From assembly GCF_900636825.1 (NCBI RefSeq), contig NZ_LR134318.1, forward strand, positions 3,009,501 through 3,073,500: a stretch of DNA of 64,000 nt. The letters run 5' to 3'. The stretch is from Pseudomonas fluorescens. Lineage in GTDB: Bacteria; Pseudomonadota; Gammaproteobacteria; Pseudomonadales; Pseudomonadaceae. A program made the translations under genes and the position numbers. This document shows positions 1 through 8,157 of this stretch, one piece after another. Under the pieces are notes generated by a model, which worked only from the letters and a program-made list of their open reading frames with translations, was not told the DNA's origin and ran no database searches. Every line of letters begins with the position of its first letter. Positions within the stretch are counted from its first letter, which is position 1.

Positions 1-1285
1 AGCAGCCGTGCAGCAACATCCCGACGATTATCAACGCCCCCGCCCGCAACCAGGTTTCCCAGCCCTGCTGACTGAGCAGCACCAGACACGACACGATCGC
101 AAGCACTGGGACAACAGTCGGCACGCGAAAGTGATCCTCCTCAACCCTGTCGCGACGAAGAACGAGCACCGCCACATTGGTACTCAGAAAAACGAACAGC
201 AACAGCAAAACCACTGTCTCTGCCAAGGTTGCCAGGGTACCGGTGAGCGTCAGGGCAATTGCCACCAAAGTGGTTGCGAGAATCGCAGCCCATGGTGTTT
301 TTCGTTCAGGCAGCACTGCACCCAAAGCGCCCGGCAATAGTCCCAGATTGGCCATGCCGTAGGTCAAACGACTGGCCATGATCATGGTTAGCAGCGCACC
401 GTTGGCGACGGCTATCAATGCAATAAAAGAGAACAACGCTGGCGGAATATCGAGCGTCGATGCGCGGACAACTTCGAGCAAAGGCGCCGACGTCGCCAGC
501 AATCTCTCGGTCGGCAAAACAGAAGACGCTGCCACACCCACCGCCATGTAAACCACGCCAGCCATCAGCAAAGCCGCGAACAAGGCGCGCGGATATACCT
601 TGCGCACGTCCTTGATTTCTTCGGCCAGATTCGCCGACGTTTCGAAACCTACGAAAGAATAGAACGCCAGCAATGCCGCACCCAGCACCGCGAGCACGGG
701 GCTGACGCCAGGCTTGAACGTCAGCGTTCGCCCCAAATCCGCATCGCCTGTGCGGAAGTACCAGATCGCGGCGACGATCACCAAAATCAACCCTGACAGC
801 TCAATGACGGTCATCACCAGGTTCGCCCCGAGCGATTCCTTTATCCCCCGCGCGTTGAGCAGAGCGATAGCCAGAAGAAACACCAGGGCGGCAATCTGCG
901 GCGATACGTCAACGAAGGCGTGGAGGTAATCACCGGCAAACGCCAGCGATAAACCCGCTGCGCTGGTCACCGCAGCAGCCAGCATGCAAAAACCGACGAG
1001 GAAGGAAACAAGCGGTGACTTGAACGCCTTTTCAGCGAAAACCGAAGCCGCGCCAGCGTGGGGATATTTGGTGACCAACTCTGCATAAGAGCCCGCCGTC
1101 AACATGGCGAAGAACAGTGCAATCAGCAGCGGCACCCATATCGCACCCCCCACCTCTCCCGCAATCGTCCCGGCAAGCGCATAAACGCCCGCCCCCAGAA
1201 CATCGCCGAGAATAAACAGAAACAGCATCGGGAAAGTGATAGCCCGGCGCAGAGCAGTTTTATGAGTGGGTGCGGTCACGTTCAT
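1..1285 (-). CDS. APC-family amino acid permease (C-terminus cut by window edge)
   Basis: This is an integral membrane transporter of the amino acid-polyamine-organocation superfamily, probably proton-coupled uptake at the inner membrane. The reverse-strand reading opens MNVTAPTHKTALRRAITF and continues with the helix-1 motif LGDVLGAGVYALAGTIAGEVGG, typical of APC helix 1 (unwound GxG segment). A run of hydrophobic helices follows, including FYSFVGFETSANLAEE, which matches the conserved helix-6 region with the phenylalanine/glutamate signature. About 428 codons are visible. The stop lies beyond base 1, so the last helix or helices are missing. The start is the ATG at 1285, preceded closely by an AAGGA-like sequence. 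The substrate cannot be read from sequence. Family certain, role inferred. Confidence 0.85.
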   Translation of the reverse strand, partial: MNVTAPTHKTALRRAITFPMLFLFILGDVLGAGVYALAGTIAGEVGGAIWVPLLIALFFAMLTAGSYAELVTKYPHAGAASVFAEKAFKSPLVSFLVGFCMLAAAVTSAAGLSLAFAGDYLHAFVDVSPQIAALVFLLAIALLNARGIKESLGANLVMTVIELSGLILVIVAAIWYFRTGDADLGRTLTFKPGVSPVLAVLGAALLAFYSFVGFETSANLAEEIKDVRKVYPRALFAALLMAGVVYMAVGVAASSVLPTERLLATSAPLLEVVRASTLDIPPALFSFIALIAVANGALLTMIMASRLTYGMANLGLLPGALGAVLPERKTPWAAILATTLVAIALTLTGTLATLAETVVLLLLFVFLSTNVAVLVLRRDRVEEDHFRVPTVVPVLAIVSCLVLLSQQGWETWLRAGALIIVGMLLHGC

Positions 1286-1414
1286 TCCTTGGTTCAGGTG
1301 TGGTGGAGCTGGATGCTTGTCACCTCAAACAATGGAAATGGCGGGTAAAGCAAAGTTCAAAATCTGTGACGGGGCCGATTGGTCTGGCGCCAACAGAATT
1401 GCCGGCTCGGCATT

Positions 1415-1443
1415 TGTGGGAGCGAGGCTGCTCGCGAAGAGGC
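1415..1443. repeat. REP-type palindromic repeat
   Basis: The stretch begins TGTGGGAGCGAGGCTGCTCG and continues GCGAAGAGG. This is the common Pseudomonas REP form, GTGGGAGC followed by an imperfect hairpin (GCGAGGCTGCTCGC). It lies between the divergently oriented APC permease and the P-loop gene, a usual place for REP elements. No transposase (RAYT) gene is in the window. Confidence 0.75.
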
Positions 1444-1459
1444 CGGCCCAAATGACATG

Positions 1460-1545
1460 AAGGGCAAACTGCGGACGGCTGCTTTTGGGCGATTGCTGAC
1501 CGTCACGAAAGGCAGATATCGGCCAGAAGCGGTCATTCACAGCTC
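1460..1545. repeat. Degenerate dispersed intergenic repeat, copy A
   Basis: This non-coding stretch contains GGGCAAACTG, then GGCTGCTTTTGGGCGATTG, then GCAGATATCGGCCAGAAGC. The same order of words (GGGCAAA, ACTGCTCTTGGCC, TAGCGGCC) recurs at 2932-2999, so the two copies look related. Similar intergenic sequences are common in gammaproteobacteria, but I cannot name the family. Together with the REP unit it fills the 335-base gap before the next gene. Confidence 0.4.
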
Positions 1546-1620
1546 AGAAAAAAGTGAGACCTGACCGTGTATGAGATATTTTGCCTGCCTCGAAACCGAC
1601 TTGTATTCATGGAGGAAAAA

Positions 1621-2163
1621 TTGCGGATTTACATTACAGGTGCTTCGTGCGCGGGCGTGACCACGTTGGGTCAAAACGTCGCAACTCTGCTCGGTGTACG
1701 ACAGATCGATGTCGATGATTATTTCTGGATGCCCACTAACCCTCCCTTTACGACCAAGCGACCTCCCAGTGAGCGCGTGTCATTGATCCAGCAAAAGTTC
1801 GGTGACGACGATTGGGTGCTAACCGGTTCTTGTATGGGGTGGGGAGAAGCGCTGATCACCCATGTCGATATTATTGTGTTTGTTGTAACACCAACGCCCG
1901 TTCGCCTTGAACGGCTGGCCGCACGTGAAAAGGAGCGCTTTGGAGATCGGATAGCACCGGGTGGTGACATGCATGAGATACATGTGGCCTTTCGGGAATG
2001 GGCTTCGCAGTATGACGATCCGAACTTTTCAGGACGCAACCGAGCGTGGCACGAGGCGTGGCTATCAACGCGGAACGCTCCGGTCTTACGGATTGACGGG
2101 ATGAACAGTGCCGAAAAGATGGCCGATGATGTCATTCATGCTTTGTCGCAAGCAACGCAATAG
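1621..2163 (+). CDS. P-loop NTPase, adenylate kinase-like
   Basis: This is a small (180 aa) nucleotide-binding protein of the AAA_17/adenylate-kinase-like group. The Walker A loop GASCAGVTTLG sits about 6 residues from the proposed start. A DVDDYFW stretch follows the first helix and an R-rich lid region (RLERLAAREKERFGDR) lies in the second half, as in small kinases. The start is uncertain. ATGs at 1567 and 1609 have no ribosome site before them, whereas a perfect GGAGG at 1611-1615 lies five bases before TTG 1621, so TTG is preferred. The phosphate acceptor is unknown. It stands alone between repeats, with no partner gene. Confidence 0.7.
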   Translation: MRIYITGASCAGVTTLGQNVATLLGVRQIDVDDYFWMPTNPPFTTKRPPSERVSLIQQKFGDDDWVLTGSCMGWGEALITHVDIIVFVVTPTPVRLERLAAREKERFGDRIAPGGDMHEIHVAFREWASQYDDPNFSGRNRAWHEAWLSTRNAPVLRIDGMNSAEKMADDVIHALSQATQ

Positions 2164-2292
2164 CTCTAAACCGGAACGGCTTAGGCATGAATCTCAACAC
2201 GCGCTTTAGCAATCTCCGCTTTGGCTCTACCGCCGTCAGGCTGATCCAGGTGCATACCGGTTCACGTCGCGAGCGCATTGCCAGCAAGCGCC

Positions 2293-2316
2293 GGGGTTCA
2301 CAAAGTCGTGAACCCC
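2293..2316. repeat. Perfect inverted repeat (9-bp arms, 6-bp spacer)
   Basis: GGGGTTCAC and GTGAACCCC face each other across AAAGTC. It lies 130 bases after the P-loop gene and about 95 bases before the lipoprotein gene. There is no T-run after it, so a regulator site or a factor-assisted terminator is as likely as an intrinsic terminator. Confidence 0.5.
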
Positions 2317-2411
2317 GTAGTCCATTTAATTTACCATTCGCAGGCGGTCCGTTCCCGCGCCACCCAGCCCACGCCTGCAGTCCAAATTTCAAATGGAAGG
2401 ATCCCCGCTTC

Positions 2412-2867
2412 ATGTCCAATACTTTGTTCCGCACACTCGCCTTGTCCAGCCCGTTAGTACTAGCCAGTTGCACCACTGCAGCGCCAACCGCATCGACGCC
2501 TGTCGCCTCCAAGGCTATCGAAGCCTTCGTCGACATTTGTCTGAAGACTGCCCCCTCATTCGCTGGATCTGCGGAAGCGGCCAAGCGGTTCGGCATTAAC
2601 GACCTCCAAGACATGGGTTTCACGCGCATCGGCTTCACCGCGGACAAAAACCTCTCCGTGCAACTTTCCGAAAAGGAATGCGTCGTTACGACCCCGGAGC
2701 AACCCGACGACAGCCTGACCCGCCAACTACTGAGTGCCGCGCAGACTTACTCGCAAACGCCGGTAGCAGATCGTGTGCCATCGAAGGTGCGTATCCAGGA
2801 CAACAACTTTATTCTTCAGCATGACCGAAACGGCGGTGAAGCGTATGTGCTATTGCGGAACAAGTAA
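2412..2867 (+). CDS. Putative lipoprotein of unknown function
   Basis: This 151-residue protein has a short hydrophobic leader and the lipobox LASC at residues 17-20, followed by a low-complexity TTAAPTASTP linker, so it should be lipidated and held in the cell envelope. The mature part has two further cysteines (DICLKTAPS and KECVVTTPE), possibly a disulfide. No domain was recognised. The open frame continues upstream to 2187, but that extension is arginine-rich and not signal-like. The ATG at 2412 with AAGGA about 10 bases before it is preferred. It is followed directly by a strong terminator and looks monocistronic. Confidence 0.7.
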   Translation: MSNTLFRTLALSSPLVLASCTTAAPTASTPVASKAIEAFVDICLKTAPSFAGSAEAAKRFGINDLQDMGFTRIGFTADKNLSVQLSEKECVVTTPEQPDDSLTRQLLSAAQTYSQTPVADRVPSKVRIQDNNFILQHDRNGGEAYVLLRNK

Positions 2868-2890
2868 TTAGCGCTCCTACCCTGGGTTCG

Positions 2891-2918
2891 AAAAAAACCC
2901 GCAAAGCGGGTTTTTTTT
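2891..2918 (+). terminator. Intrinsic terminator
   Basis: The stem ACCCGC-AAA-GCGGGT is flanked by A-run and T-run (AAAAAAACCCGC ... GCGGGTTTTTTTT). It starts 24 bases after the lipoprotein stop and can act on both strands. Confidence 0.9.
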
Positions 2919-2931
2919 GTGTACCTCCTTG

Positions 2932-2999
2932 GGCAAATTTCAACGACTGCTCTTGGCCATTAGCGGCCACTTGCGAACGTCCGTCTTTGGCCGTTGGCG
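2932..2999. repeat. Degenerate dispersed intergenic repeat, copy B
   Basis: This contains GGGCAAATTT, ACTGCTCTTGGCCATTAGCG and CGTCTTTGGCCGTTGGCGAA and is related to the stretch at 1460-1545. Its right end meets the reading frame of the dmeR-like remnant at about base 3000, so the repeat may mark the deletion junction. Confidence 0.4.
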
Positions 3000-3077
3000 A
3001 ACCCTGCTCTCAGCGAAGAAGAGCGTAACAAAGGCGTTGAGGAGCTTCTCGAAGCCATCCGTCGTTACTCCAAGTAG
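3000..3077 (+). pseudogene. 3' remnant of a RcnR/CsoR-type metal repressor gene (dmeR-like)
   Basis: In the frame ending at TAG 3075-3077 the sequence reads NPALSEEERNKGVEELLEAI then RRYSK and stop. This resembles the C-terminal helix of small metal-sensing repressors of the RcnR/CsoR/DmeR family, which are usually encoded just upstream of dmeF. The stop is 21 bases before dmeF, the spacing expected for a dmeRF operon. Upstream the frame runs into repeat-like sequence and a stop at 2961, with no start codon or ribosome site, so only about 25 codons remain. Family assignment rests on a short peptide and is an inference. Confidence 0.5.
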
Positions 3078-3098
3078 AACGCATTCAGGAGCGCGCTC

Positions 3099-4025
3099 AT
3101 GAACAGCACGAACATCAACTACACACACGACCATGTGTTCCTTGGCTCAGCGCACGACGAAAATGCCAAGCGTACGCTTTGGGTTGTGGCATTGACCGTG
3201 GTCATGATGGTTGGCGAGATCACCGCTGGCTATATCACGGGCTCGATGGCGTTACTGGCTGATGGCTTTCACATGGCAACTCATGCCGGCGCATTGGGTA
3301 TCGCGGCGGCGGCTTATGGATACGCAAAACGCCACGCTTCCAGCCAGCGCTACAGTTTCGGTACCGGAAAGGTCGGAGACTTGGGCGGCTTCGCCTCGGC
3401 GCTGATTCTCGGCATGGTCTCGCTGGGCATTGGCGTTGAGTCTGTCATGCGCCTGTTGCAGCCATCGGAAGTTCAGTTCGGCACCGCTACGCTCATTGCA
3501 ATCGCCGGTCTGATCGTCAACATTGTCAGTGCCCTGTTGCTGGGGCACGGACACAGTCATGGGCACGATCACGATCACGGCCATGCCCATGCGCATGACC
3601 ATCACGGTAACGACAACAACCTGAAATCGGCTTACGTTCACGTCATCGCAGACGCGCTGACTTCCGTTCTGGCCATCGCTGCACTGCTCGCCGGCCGGTA
3701 TCTCGGCTGGGTGTGGCTGGACCCGGTCATGGGCATTGTCGGCGCCATTGTCATTGCGCGCTGGGCATGGACCTTGATAGGAATCACCGCAGGCGTATTG
3801 CTGGATCAGACAGACACACATGTGGCCGAAGAAATTCGCGAACTGGTGGAGAAACCGGGGGATGCCACCATCACGGACTTGCACGTCTGGCGGGTGGGTC
3901 CACAAGCCCATGCGGCCATCGGCAGCGTCCTGGGTGAGCCCACTGCGAACGCCGACAGCATTCGTGAGCGCCTCAAGCCAGTTCACGAAGTCAGTCATCT
4001 GACGGTCGAGTTTCGGCCTCTCTGA
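3099..4025 (+). CDS. dmeF: Cation diffusion facilitator, DmeF-type Co/Ni exporter
   Basis: This inner-membrane proton/divalent-cation antiporter of the CDF family (308 aa) exports metal from the cytosol. The N-terminus HDHVFLGSAHDENAKRTL is the signature that separates DmeF from ZitB/CzcD. Six membrane helices follow. The metal-site pairs are visible as ADGFHMATH in helix 2 and HVIADALTS in helix 5. A histidine-rich cytosolic loop (about residues 149-168, GHGHSHGHDHDHGHAHAHDH) separates helices 4 and 5, and a ferredoxin-like cytosolic domain ends the protein. AGGAG precedes the ATG. The usual adjacent repressor gene seems reduced to a stub, so expression may be unregulated by metal or controlled in trans. 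Cobalt/nickel preference is inferred from DmeF relatives. Confidence 0.8.
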   Translation: MNSTNINYTHDHVFLGSAHDENAKRTLWVVALTVVMMVGEITAGYITGSMALLADGFHMATHAGALGIAAAAYGYAKRHASSQRYSFGTGKVGDLGGFASALILGMVSLGIGVESVMRLLQPSEVQFGTATLIAIAGLIVNIVSALLLGHGHSHGHDHDHGHAHAHDHHGNDNNLKSAYVHVIADALTSVLAIAALLAGRYLGWVWLDPVMGIVGAIVIARWAWTLIGITAGVLLDQTDTHVAEEIRELVEKPGDATITDLHVWRVGPQAHAAIGSVLGEPTANADSIRERLKPVHEVSHLTVEFRPL

Positions 4026-4063
4026 TCCAGCGCTCCTCCCCACTTTCTTCAAAGGAACCCGCA

Positions 4064-4435
4064 ATGCCTCCAGGGAAACGTGAACTGGCGCGAATCGAGC
4101 GTCGGTTGATAACCACACTCACCGAAGCGTGCGAAACAGCAAAAGGTGAAATCCAAGGCTTTACCTGGCTCACCCACACCGTTGACCTGAACGCATTCGC
4201 TGAAACACTGAAGATAACCTGGGTATTCGAGACCCTGGCTGATCGAAAGAACGCTCTGGTTGACGCTAAGGCGCGGATCTTTGAGCTGACATCCATCGCG
4301 TTGAAAGATGCCAACATCGAGCTGATCCCTTCAGACCACAATGTCCGATTCGACTCTGAGGAGGAGTGTCAGCGAATTCACGGAGGCGACTGGAAAATCC
4401 GCCTGACTCAATCACGTGCGGGCAAAAGCGGTTGA
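4064..4435 (+). CDS. Conserved-looking hypothetical protein
   Basis: This 123-residue soluble protein has no signal peptide or membrane segment. A basic N-terminus (MPPGKRELARIERRLITTLTEAC) is followed by a mixed alpha/beta region with FTWLTHTVDLN and a C-terminal part containing GGDWKIRLTQSR. GGAA lies 9 bases before the ATG. It is 38 bases downstream of dmeF in the same direction, so co-transcription is likely. No family was recognised and no function is proposed. Confidence 0.65.
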   Translation: MPPGKRELARIERRLITTLTEACETAKGEIQGFTWLTHTVDLNAFAETLKITWVFETLADRKNALVDAKARIFELTSIALKDANIELIPSDHNVRFDSEEECQRIHGGDWKIRLTQSRAGKSG

Positions 4436-4570
4436 CCATGGCCAAAGAAATCGAAAATCCCTGCATCTCTGTTTACCAGTTCAGCGGTGATTTTCAACGG
4501 TGAAGCCAACTGGGCCCTACTGACCAGGCTCTCTATACTGGCGTTCCAGGATGGAAATAGAGCGCGAAAT

Positions 4571-5053
4571 ATGTCCGTGATACCCAATCATAATTCCCCA
4601 GTCATTTTGGTTCCTGCTCAACAAAGCGACTTGGAAAATCTTGTAGCCATACGAATCGAGGCCATGCGCGAAAGTCTGGAACGTGTTGGCCGATTTGATC
4701 CGGTGCGTGCGCGTGAGCGGTTTCTTAGCGGTTTTGAAGCTCGCGACACACGCTTCATCGAGGTATCTGGAGAGAGGGTTGGTTTTGTGGTGGTCAAGCA
4801 TCACCACAATGAACTCTTGCTCGACCACTTGTATGTGAGACCGAGCGCGCAAGGATCAGGTATAGGCTCCGTCGTTCTCGCGCAGATTTTCAAAGTGGCG
4901 GATGCTGCCGCGCTCCCTATCAAAGTTGGAGCTCTCAAAGAAAGCGCGTCGAATCGCTTTTATATCCGCCATGGCTTCCAATTCGTCGAAAGCACGGACT
5001 TCGACAATTATTATGTTCGTCGGAGCGTTCCGACGCCTGGCCCAGCTTGCTAG
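4571..5053 (+). CDS. GNAT-family N-acetyltransferase
   Basis: Acetyl-CoA-dependent N-acetyltransferase fold, about 160 aa. The acetyl-CoA-binding motif A reads YVRPSAQGSGIGSVVL (R-x-x-G-x-G), preceded by the beta-4 strand LLLDHLYV. The C-terminal motif B region NRFYIRHGFQFVES is the usual FYxxxGF signature. The frame is open from 4487, but MSVIPNHNSP at 4571 gives a normal GNAT N-terminus, and no strong ribosome site distinguishes the starts. The substrate is unknown. It is convergent with the VOC gene. Confidence 0.8.
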   Translation: MSVIPNHNSPVILVPAQQSDLENLVAIRIEAMRESLERVGRFDPVRARERFLSGFEARDTRFIEVSGERVGFVVVKHHHNELLLDHLYVRPSAQGSGIGSVVLAQIFKVADAAALPIKVGALKESASNRFYIRHGFQFVESTDFDNYYVRRSVPTPGPAC

Positions 5054-5140
5054 CTGGATGGACCTCGAAATACGCTTTACACACGGTGGGCGAAGAGCAG
5101 CCGTTGAAATACTCAAATCGCCTTGGGCGCCATTCCGGGT

Positions 5141-5578
5141 TCAGGGTATTGATTGATGCTCGACTGCTCTGACCCCCAGGCTTTGTTTGAACCGTAATAG
5201 ATAGCCATCTGGGTCAAGCACCAAAAAATTAAGCTCGCCGTGCAGCCGTTCGTTGTCTCGGTACCAACATTCTTCAATGGGCCTGCGCAGTTCGATACCA
5301 GCGTCTCTTAGCGACTTGGCCATAGCTTTGGAATCGGAGCATTGAATCGAGAGATTCATTCCTCGACCATATGGAGAAACCAGCGGGCCGACGCGCCAAG
5401 CAGACTCTTCCTGATCATCCTGCTCCAGCATCAATTGGCTTCCTTGAAAAGACAGAAAAGAGAATTTGTCTTCTGGGCGCTCGTATTCGATTTGAAAGCC
5501 GAGGACTCGGCAGTAGAAATCCAGGCTTCGTTTCAAATCGGAAACAATCAACTCTGGAACCAAATTATTCATTTTCAT
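5141..5578 (-). CDS. VOC-family protein (glyoxalase/bleomycin-resistance fold)
   Basis: A 145-residue vicinal-oxygen-chelate protein. The opening NNLVPELIVSDLKRSLDFYC is the classic first beta-alpha unit, with the metal-ligand position occupied by E10. The end of the second module has LNFLVLDPDGYLLRF, the usual LxDPDG(N/Y)xxxF signature. A perfect AAGGAG lies 7 bases before the ATG at 5578. Members include glyoxalases, dioxygenases and antibiotic-binding proteins, and nothing here decides among them. It is a single gene facing the GNAT gene. Confidence 0.8.
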   Translation of the reverse strand: MKMNNLVPELIVSDLKRSLDFYCRVLGFQIEYERPEDKFSFLSFQGSQLMLEQDDQEESAWRVGPLVSPYGRGMNLSIQCSDSKAMAKSLRDAGIELRRPIEECWYRDNERLHGELNFLVLDPDGYLLRFKQSLGVRAVEHQSIP

Positions 5579-5958
5579 AAACGAACTCCTTGTCGTTGAT
5601 AACCCGCATCAAATCGTTGGAATTTTTAAACGATCGGTGCAAGGGCGTTATCTTGTTACTCCAAACCCTGCCATGGCTTACCTACCGGCGCAATGGTCCC
5701 GCCTATTTATCGCCACCGCTGCAGCCCTCTGGCAGAATCGGCGCCACGAATGAGCCGTTGCGCCTTACCTGGGCACTTAGCATTTAGTTGGCAAGACCGG
5801 TCTTCAGGACGAGGTCGCGAGTTGAAGGAAAAACACCGATGGTCACTGAAAAATCCGAGCGCCCTTTGATGGAGTCTGGCCATGGCGTGCGGTACGTCAC
5901 AGCAAAGCTTTGCCGACCACGCCAAGGCTGCGAACTCTCCGGCCCAAAGCCACTGGGC
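5579..5958. other. Non-coding stretch
   Basis: About 380 bases between the VOC gene and the lipoprotein gene. The left end must hold the VOC promoter. Short frames in it have no ribosome sites or protein-like composition. I see no repeat or clear hairpin. Confidence 0.4.
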
Positions 5959-6660
5959 ATGGCGCGCAGCCAAATGGGCGTCCGTAACCGGCTATGGTTT
6001 TTGACGCTGGCAAGCGTACTGATCGCTGGCTGCTCCGGCTCAAAATCCAATTCGCCCCCACCGGTCGAGCGCGACCCATGCCTGGATGCGGGGCGCGCTA
6101 AAAGCGTGGATTACGATAACTGTTTGGCTGATCGGGAAGCCAGCAAGAGGGAGGCTCTCAGAGCACTTCTCGACGATACCGGCGTTAATTCCCGACAGGT
6201 AGTAGTCGAATCTGAAGACAATACTTACCAAGCATCTGATTTTCCGGATACACCCATTCCCATGCTCTACAAGGGTGCTGATTCGATAACGGCGACTGAA
6301 AAGCGGGCGCTACCTTTCAAAATCCGGGTCACCTGGAAGTACGCCTCCGAGGGTGTCATACCGCCGCCCCGAGACCGTTTCCGGATGGATGAAATGGAAA
6401 GATTGATACTGCCAGCGGTACAGGATAAAGGGCTAGCGAAGTGGGTGTGCACCGGGACTGGTGGACACCAGCGGGAGTGGATTTTCTATACGCGAAGCGA
6501 CGAAGCTTTTATCGCTAAAACACAGGCTGTTCTAGCGCAGACCGGGCCATACCCTATCGAGTTGAGCGCACGCAAAGAACAAGCGTTGAGCACCGACGAG
6601 CAAAGTAGTGAAAACCGGCCTGAAGATATCCGTATCACGCCCAAGAAGTGCGTGGAATGA
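5959..6660 (+). CDS. Putative lipoprotein, possibly with a DUF695-like domain
   Basis: About 233 residues. A basic start (MARSQMGVRNR), a hydrophobic stretch and the lipobox LIAGC predict an envelope lipoprotein. The mature part carries two more cysteines near its start (DPCLDAGR, YDNCLADRE). The second half, FKIRVTWKYASEGVIPPP through TGTGGHQREWIFYTRSDE, resembles DUF695-type proteins in spacing, though this is only a visual impression. ATGs at 5959 and 5974 both give good leaders and neither has a clear ribosome site. The frame stays open upstream to 5788. Function unknown. It is convergent with the permease gene. Confidence 0.65.
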   Translation: MARSQMGVRNRLWFLTLASVLIAGCSGSKSNSPPPVERDPCLDAGRAKSVDYDNCLADREASKREALRALLDDTGVNSRQVVVESEDNTYQASDFPDTPIPMLYKGADSITATEKRALPFKIRVTWKYASEGVIPPPRDRFRMDEMERLILPAVQDKGLAKWVCTGTGGHQREWIFYTRSDEAFIAKTQAVLAQTGPYPIELSARKEQALSTDEQSSENRPEDIRITPKKCVE

Positions 6661-6732
6661 TCCGCGATGGTTCTAATGCCTTCACCGACGCGCAGAAGCT
6701 GGCAGCCACAAGCGCACTGGTTATAGCCGCAG

Positions 6733-6784
6733 CCCCTGGAGACGCGTTTCAACCTCCAGGGGCAGACGCACTGTGTGGGCGTCT
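6733..6784. terminator. Two consecutive hairpins between convergent genes
   Basis: CCCCTGGAG (6733-6741) pairs with CTCCAGGGG (6754-6762). A second stem, AGACGC/GCGTCT, follows and reaches the permease stop region. They separate the convergent lipoprotein and permease genes and probably stop transcription from either side, although no long T-run is present. Confidence 0.55.
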
Positions 6785-8145
6785 CAGGCCTTCTCGGTGC
6801 TTGCAATCAATGTCGCTCGCCTGATCATCAGAACGTAATAGCAACTCGCTGGAAATACCAGCCCTACTACCCAGGCCAGGTCGATGCCCTGCAGTGACGA
6901 CGCAATCGGTCCTACATAGAGGGAGGTATTCATGAATGGAATTTCCAGCGCGATGGTCGCGAGGAACACAAAGATCGCGATCCAGTTCACCCGACCATAG
7001 ATGCCGGAAGGCTCAAAGATGTCTGCTATCTGGTAAATCCCCTTACGAAGCGCGTAATAGTCCACCAGGTTGATCGCCGTCCAAGGGATCAGGAAATAGC
7101 TCATGAAGAAGATGAAGTTCAGGAAAAACTGGATGAAGTCATCCTGCGCAAGGCTGCACAGCGCTGTAGCCACTGCACAGATAACCAGCATGAACATGGC
7201 ACGAACCCGGGGTGTTACTCTCAGCGCAGCGAAGGGCTCAATCACTGTCACGGTCGACATGAATGCCCCGTAGAGATTGAACACGTTGATCGCGATCTGA
7301 CCGTAGAGCACGAAAGCCACAGCCAGCAATGTTCCCCCGCCGAGCACACTGATGAGGTGCAGACCAACGTTGTCAGAGAATCCTGCGACTGCCTTGGCCA
7401 GCACTGCGCCCAGCAGCATCATCCAGCTTCCACCGATGACCGTGCCGACATAGCTGTACCAGAAAACCTTGTGTGTCGAAGTGCTGGTTGGCAGGTAGCG
7501 AGAGTAATCGGCTACATAAGGGGCATAGGAAAGCTGCCAGGTCACTGCAATGCTCACCGAGGCGAGGAACCGCGCAAGGTTGAATCCTTCCATAGACCAT
7601 TGCCCGGGCTCGATTGGCAGTGTGATGGCAATCAAGGTCGCGACGGCGAATACGGCGATCGACACCAGCGAAAGCAGTTTTTGCAAACGATGGATGAGCG
7701 AATAGCCAAACAAGGCCACCACGAAACAAAGCCCGCCGAGCAATACAATGTTTCCAACATTGTTGAGTGGGCTGGAATTAGCGATTGCCTGGGCTGCCAG
7801 CAGCGTGTTGCTGACAAAGAAACCCAGGTAAATCAGCATCACGAACAACAGCGGAACAATGGCGCCAAATACCCCGAACTGCGCGCGGCTTTGAATCATC
7901 TGCGGAATGCCCAGCCTTGGGCCTTGAGCAGAATGTGATGCCATGAACAATGCGCCCACAAGGGTTCCAAGCAGAATGGACAACGCGCTCCAGAACAGAT
8001 TGAGCCCCATGCTGACTGGCAGCACTCCTGCCGCCACCGTGGTGATGTTGGCATTGGCGCCGAACCAGACGAAAAACAAGGAACGAGGCTCACCATGACG
8101 CTCGGCTTCGGGAATGAAGTCGATGCTTCTTTTTTCTACTTTCAT
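6784..8145 (-). CDS. NCS1-family nucleobase/cation symporter
   Basis: A 453-residue, 12-helix inner-membrane symporter of the NCS1 (cytosine/purine/allantoin/hydantoin) family. The first helix region SLFFVWFGANANITTVAAGV is the family signature, followed by GPRLGIPQMIQSRAQFG (the conserved G-x-P-x-x-x-x-R-x-x-F-G segment). It starts 12 bases after the isochorismatase-like gene, with GGAG before its ATG, so the two form an operon. Pairing with an amidase/hydrolase suggests import of a nitrogen heterocycle or ureide that the partner enzyme hydrolyses. The actual ligand is unknown. Confidence 0.85.
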   Translation of the reverse strand: MKVEKRSIDFIPEAERHGEPRSLFFVWFGANANITTVAAGVLPVSMGLNLFWSALSILLGTLVGALFMASHSAQGPRLGIPQMIQSRAQFGVFGAIVPLLFVMLIYLGFFVSNTLLAAQAIANSSPLNNVGNIVLLGGLCFVVALFGYSLIHRLQKLLSLVSIAVFAVATLIAITLPIEPGQWSMEGFNLARFLASVSIAVTWQLSYAPYVADYSRYLPTSTSTHKVFWYSYVGTVIGGSWMMLLGAVLAKAVAGFSDNVGLHLISVLGGGTLLAVAFVLYGQIAINVFNLYGAFMSTVTVIEPFAALRVTPRVRAMFMLVICAVATALCSLAQDDFIQFFLNFIFFMSYFLIPWTAINLVDYYALRKGIYQIADIFEPSGIYGRVNWIAIFVFLATIALEIPFMNTSLYVGPIASSLQGIDLAWVVGLVFPASCYYVLMIRRATLIASTEKA

Positions 8146-8157
8146 ATCATTCTCCGG

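Noticed and set aside
3553..3605. Tandem-repeat-like CAT/CAC-rich DNA
   Set aside because: This is the codon repeat of the histidine-rich metal-binding loop in DmeF, not a DNA repeat element.
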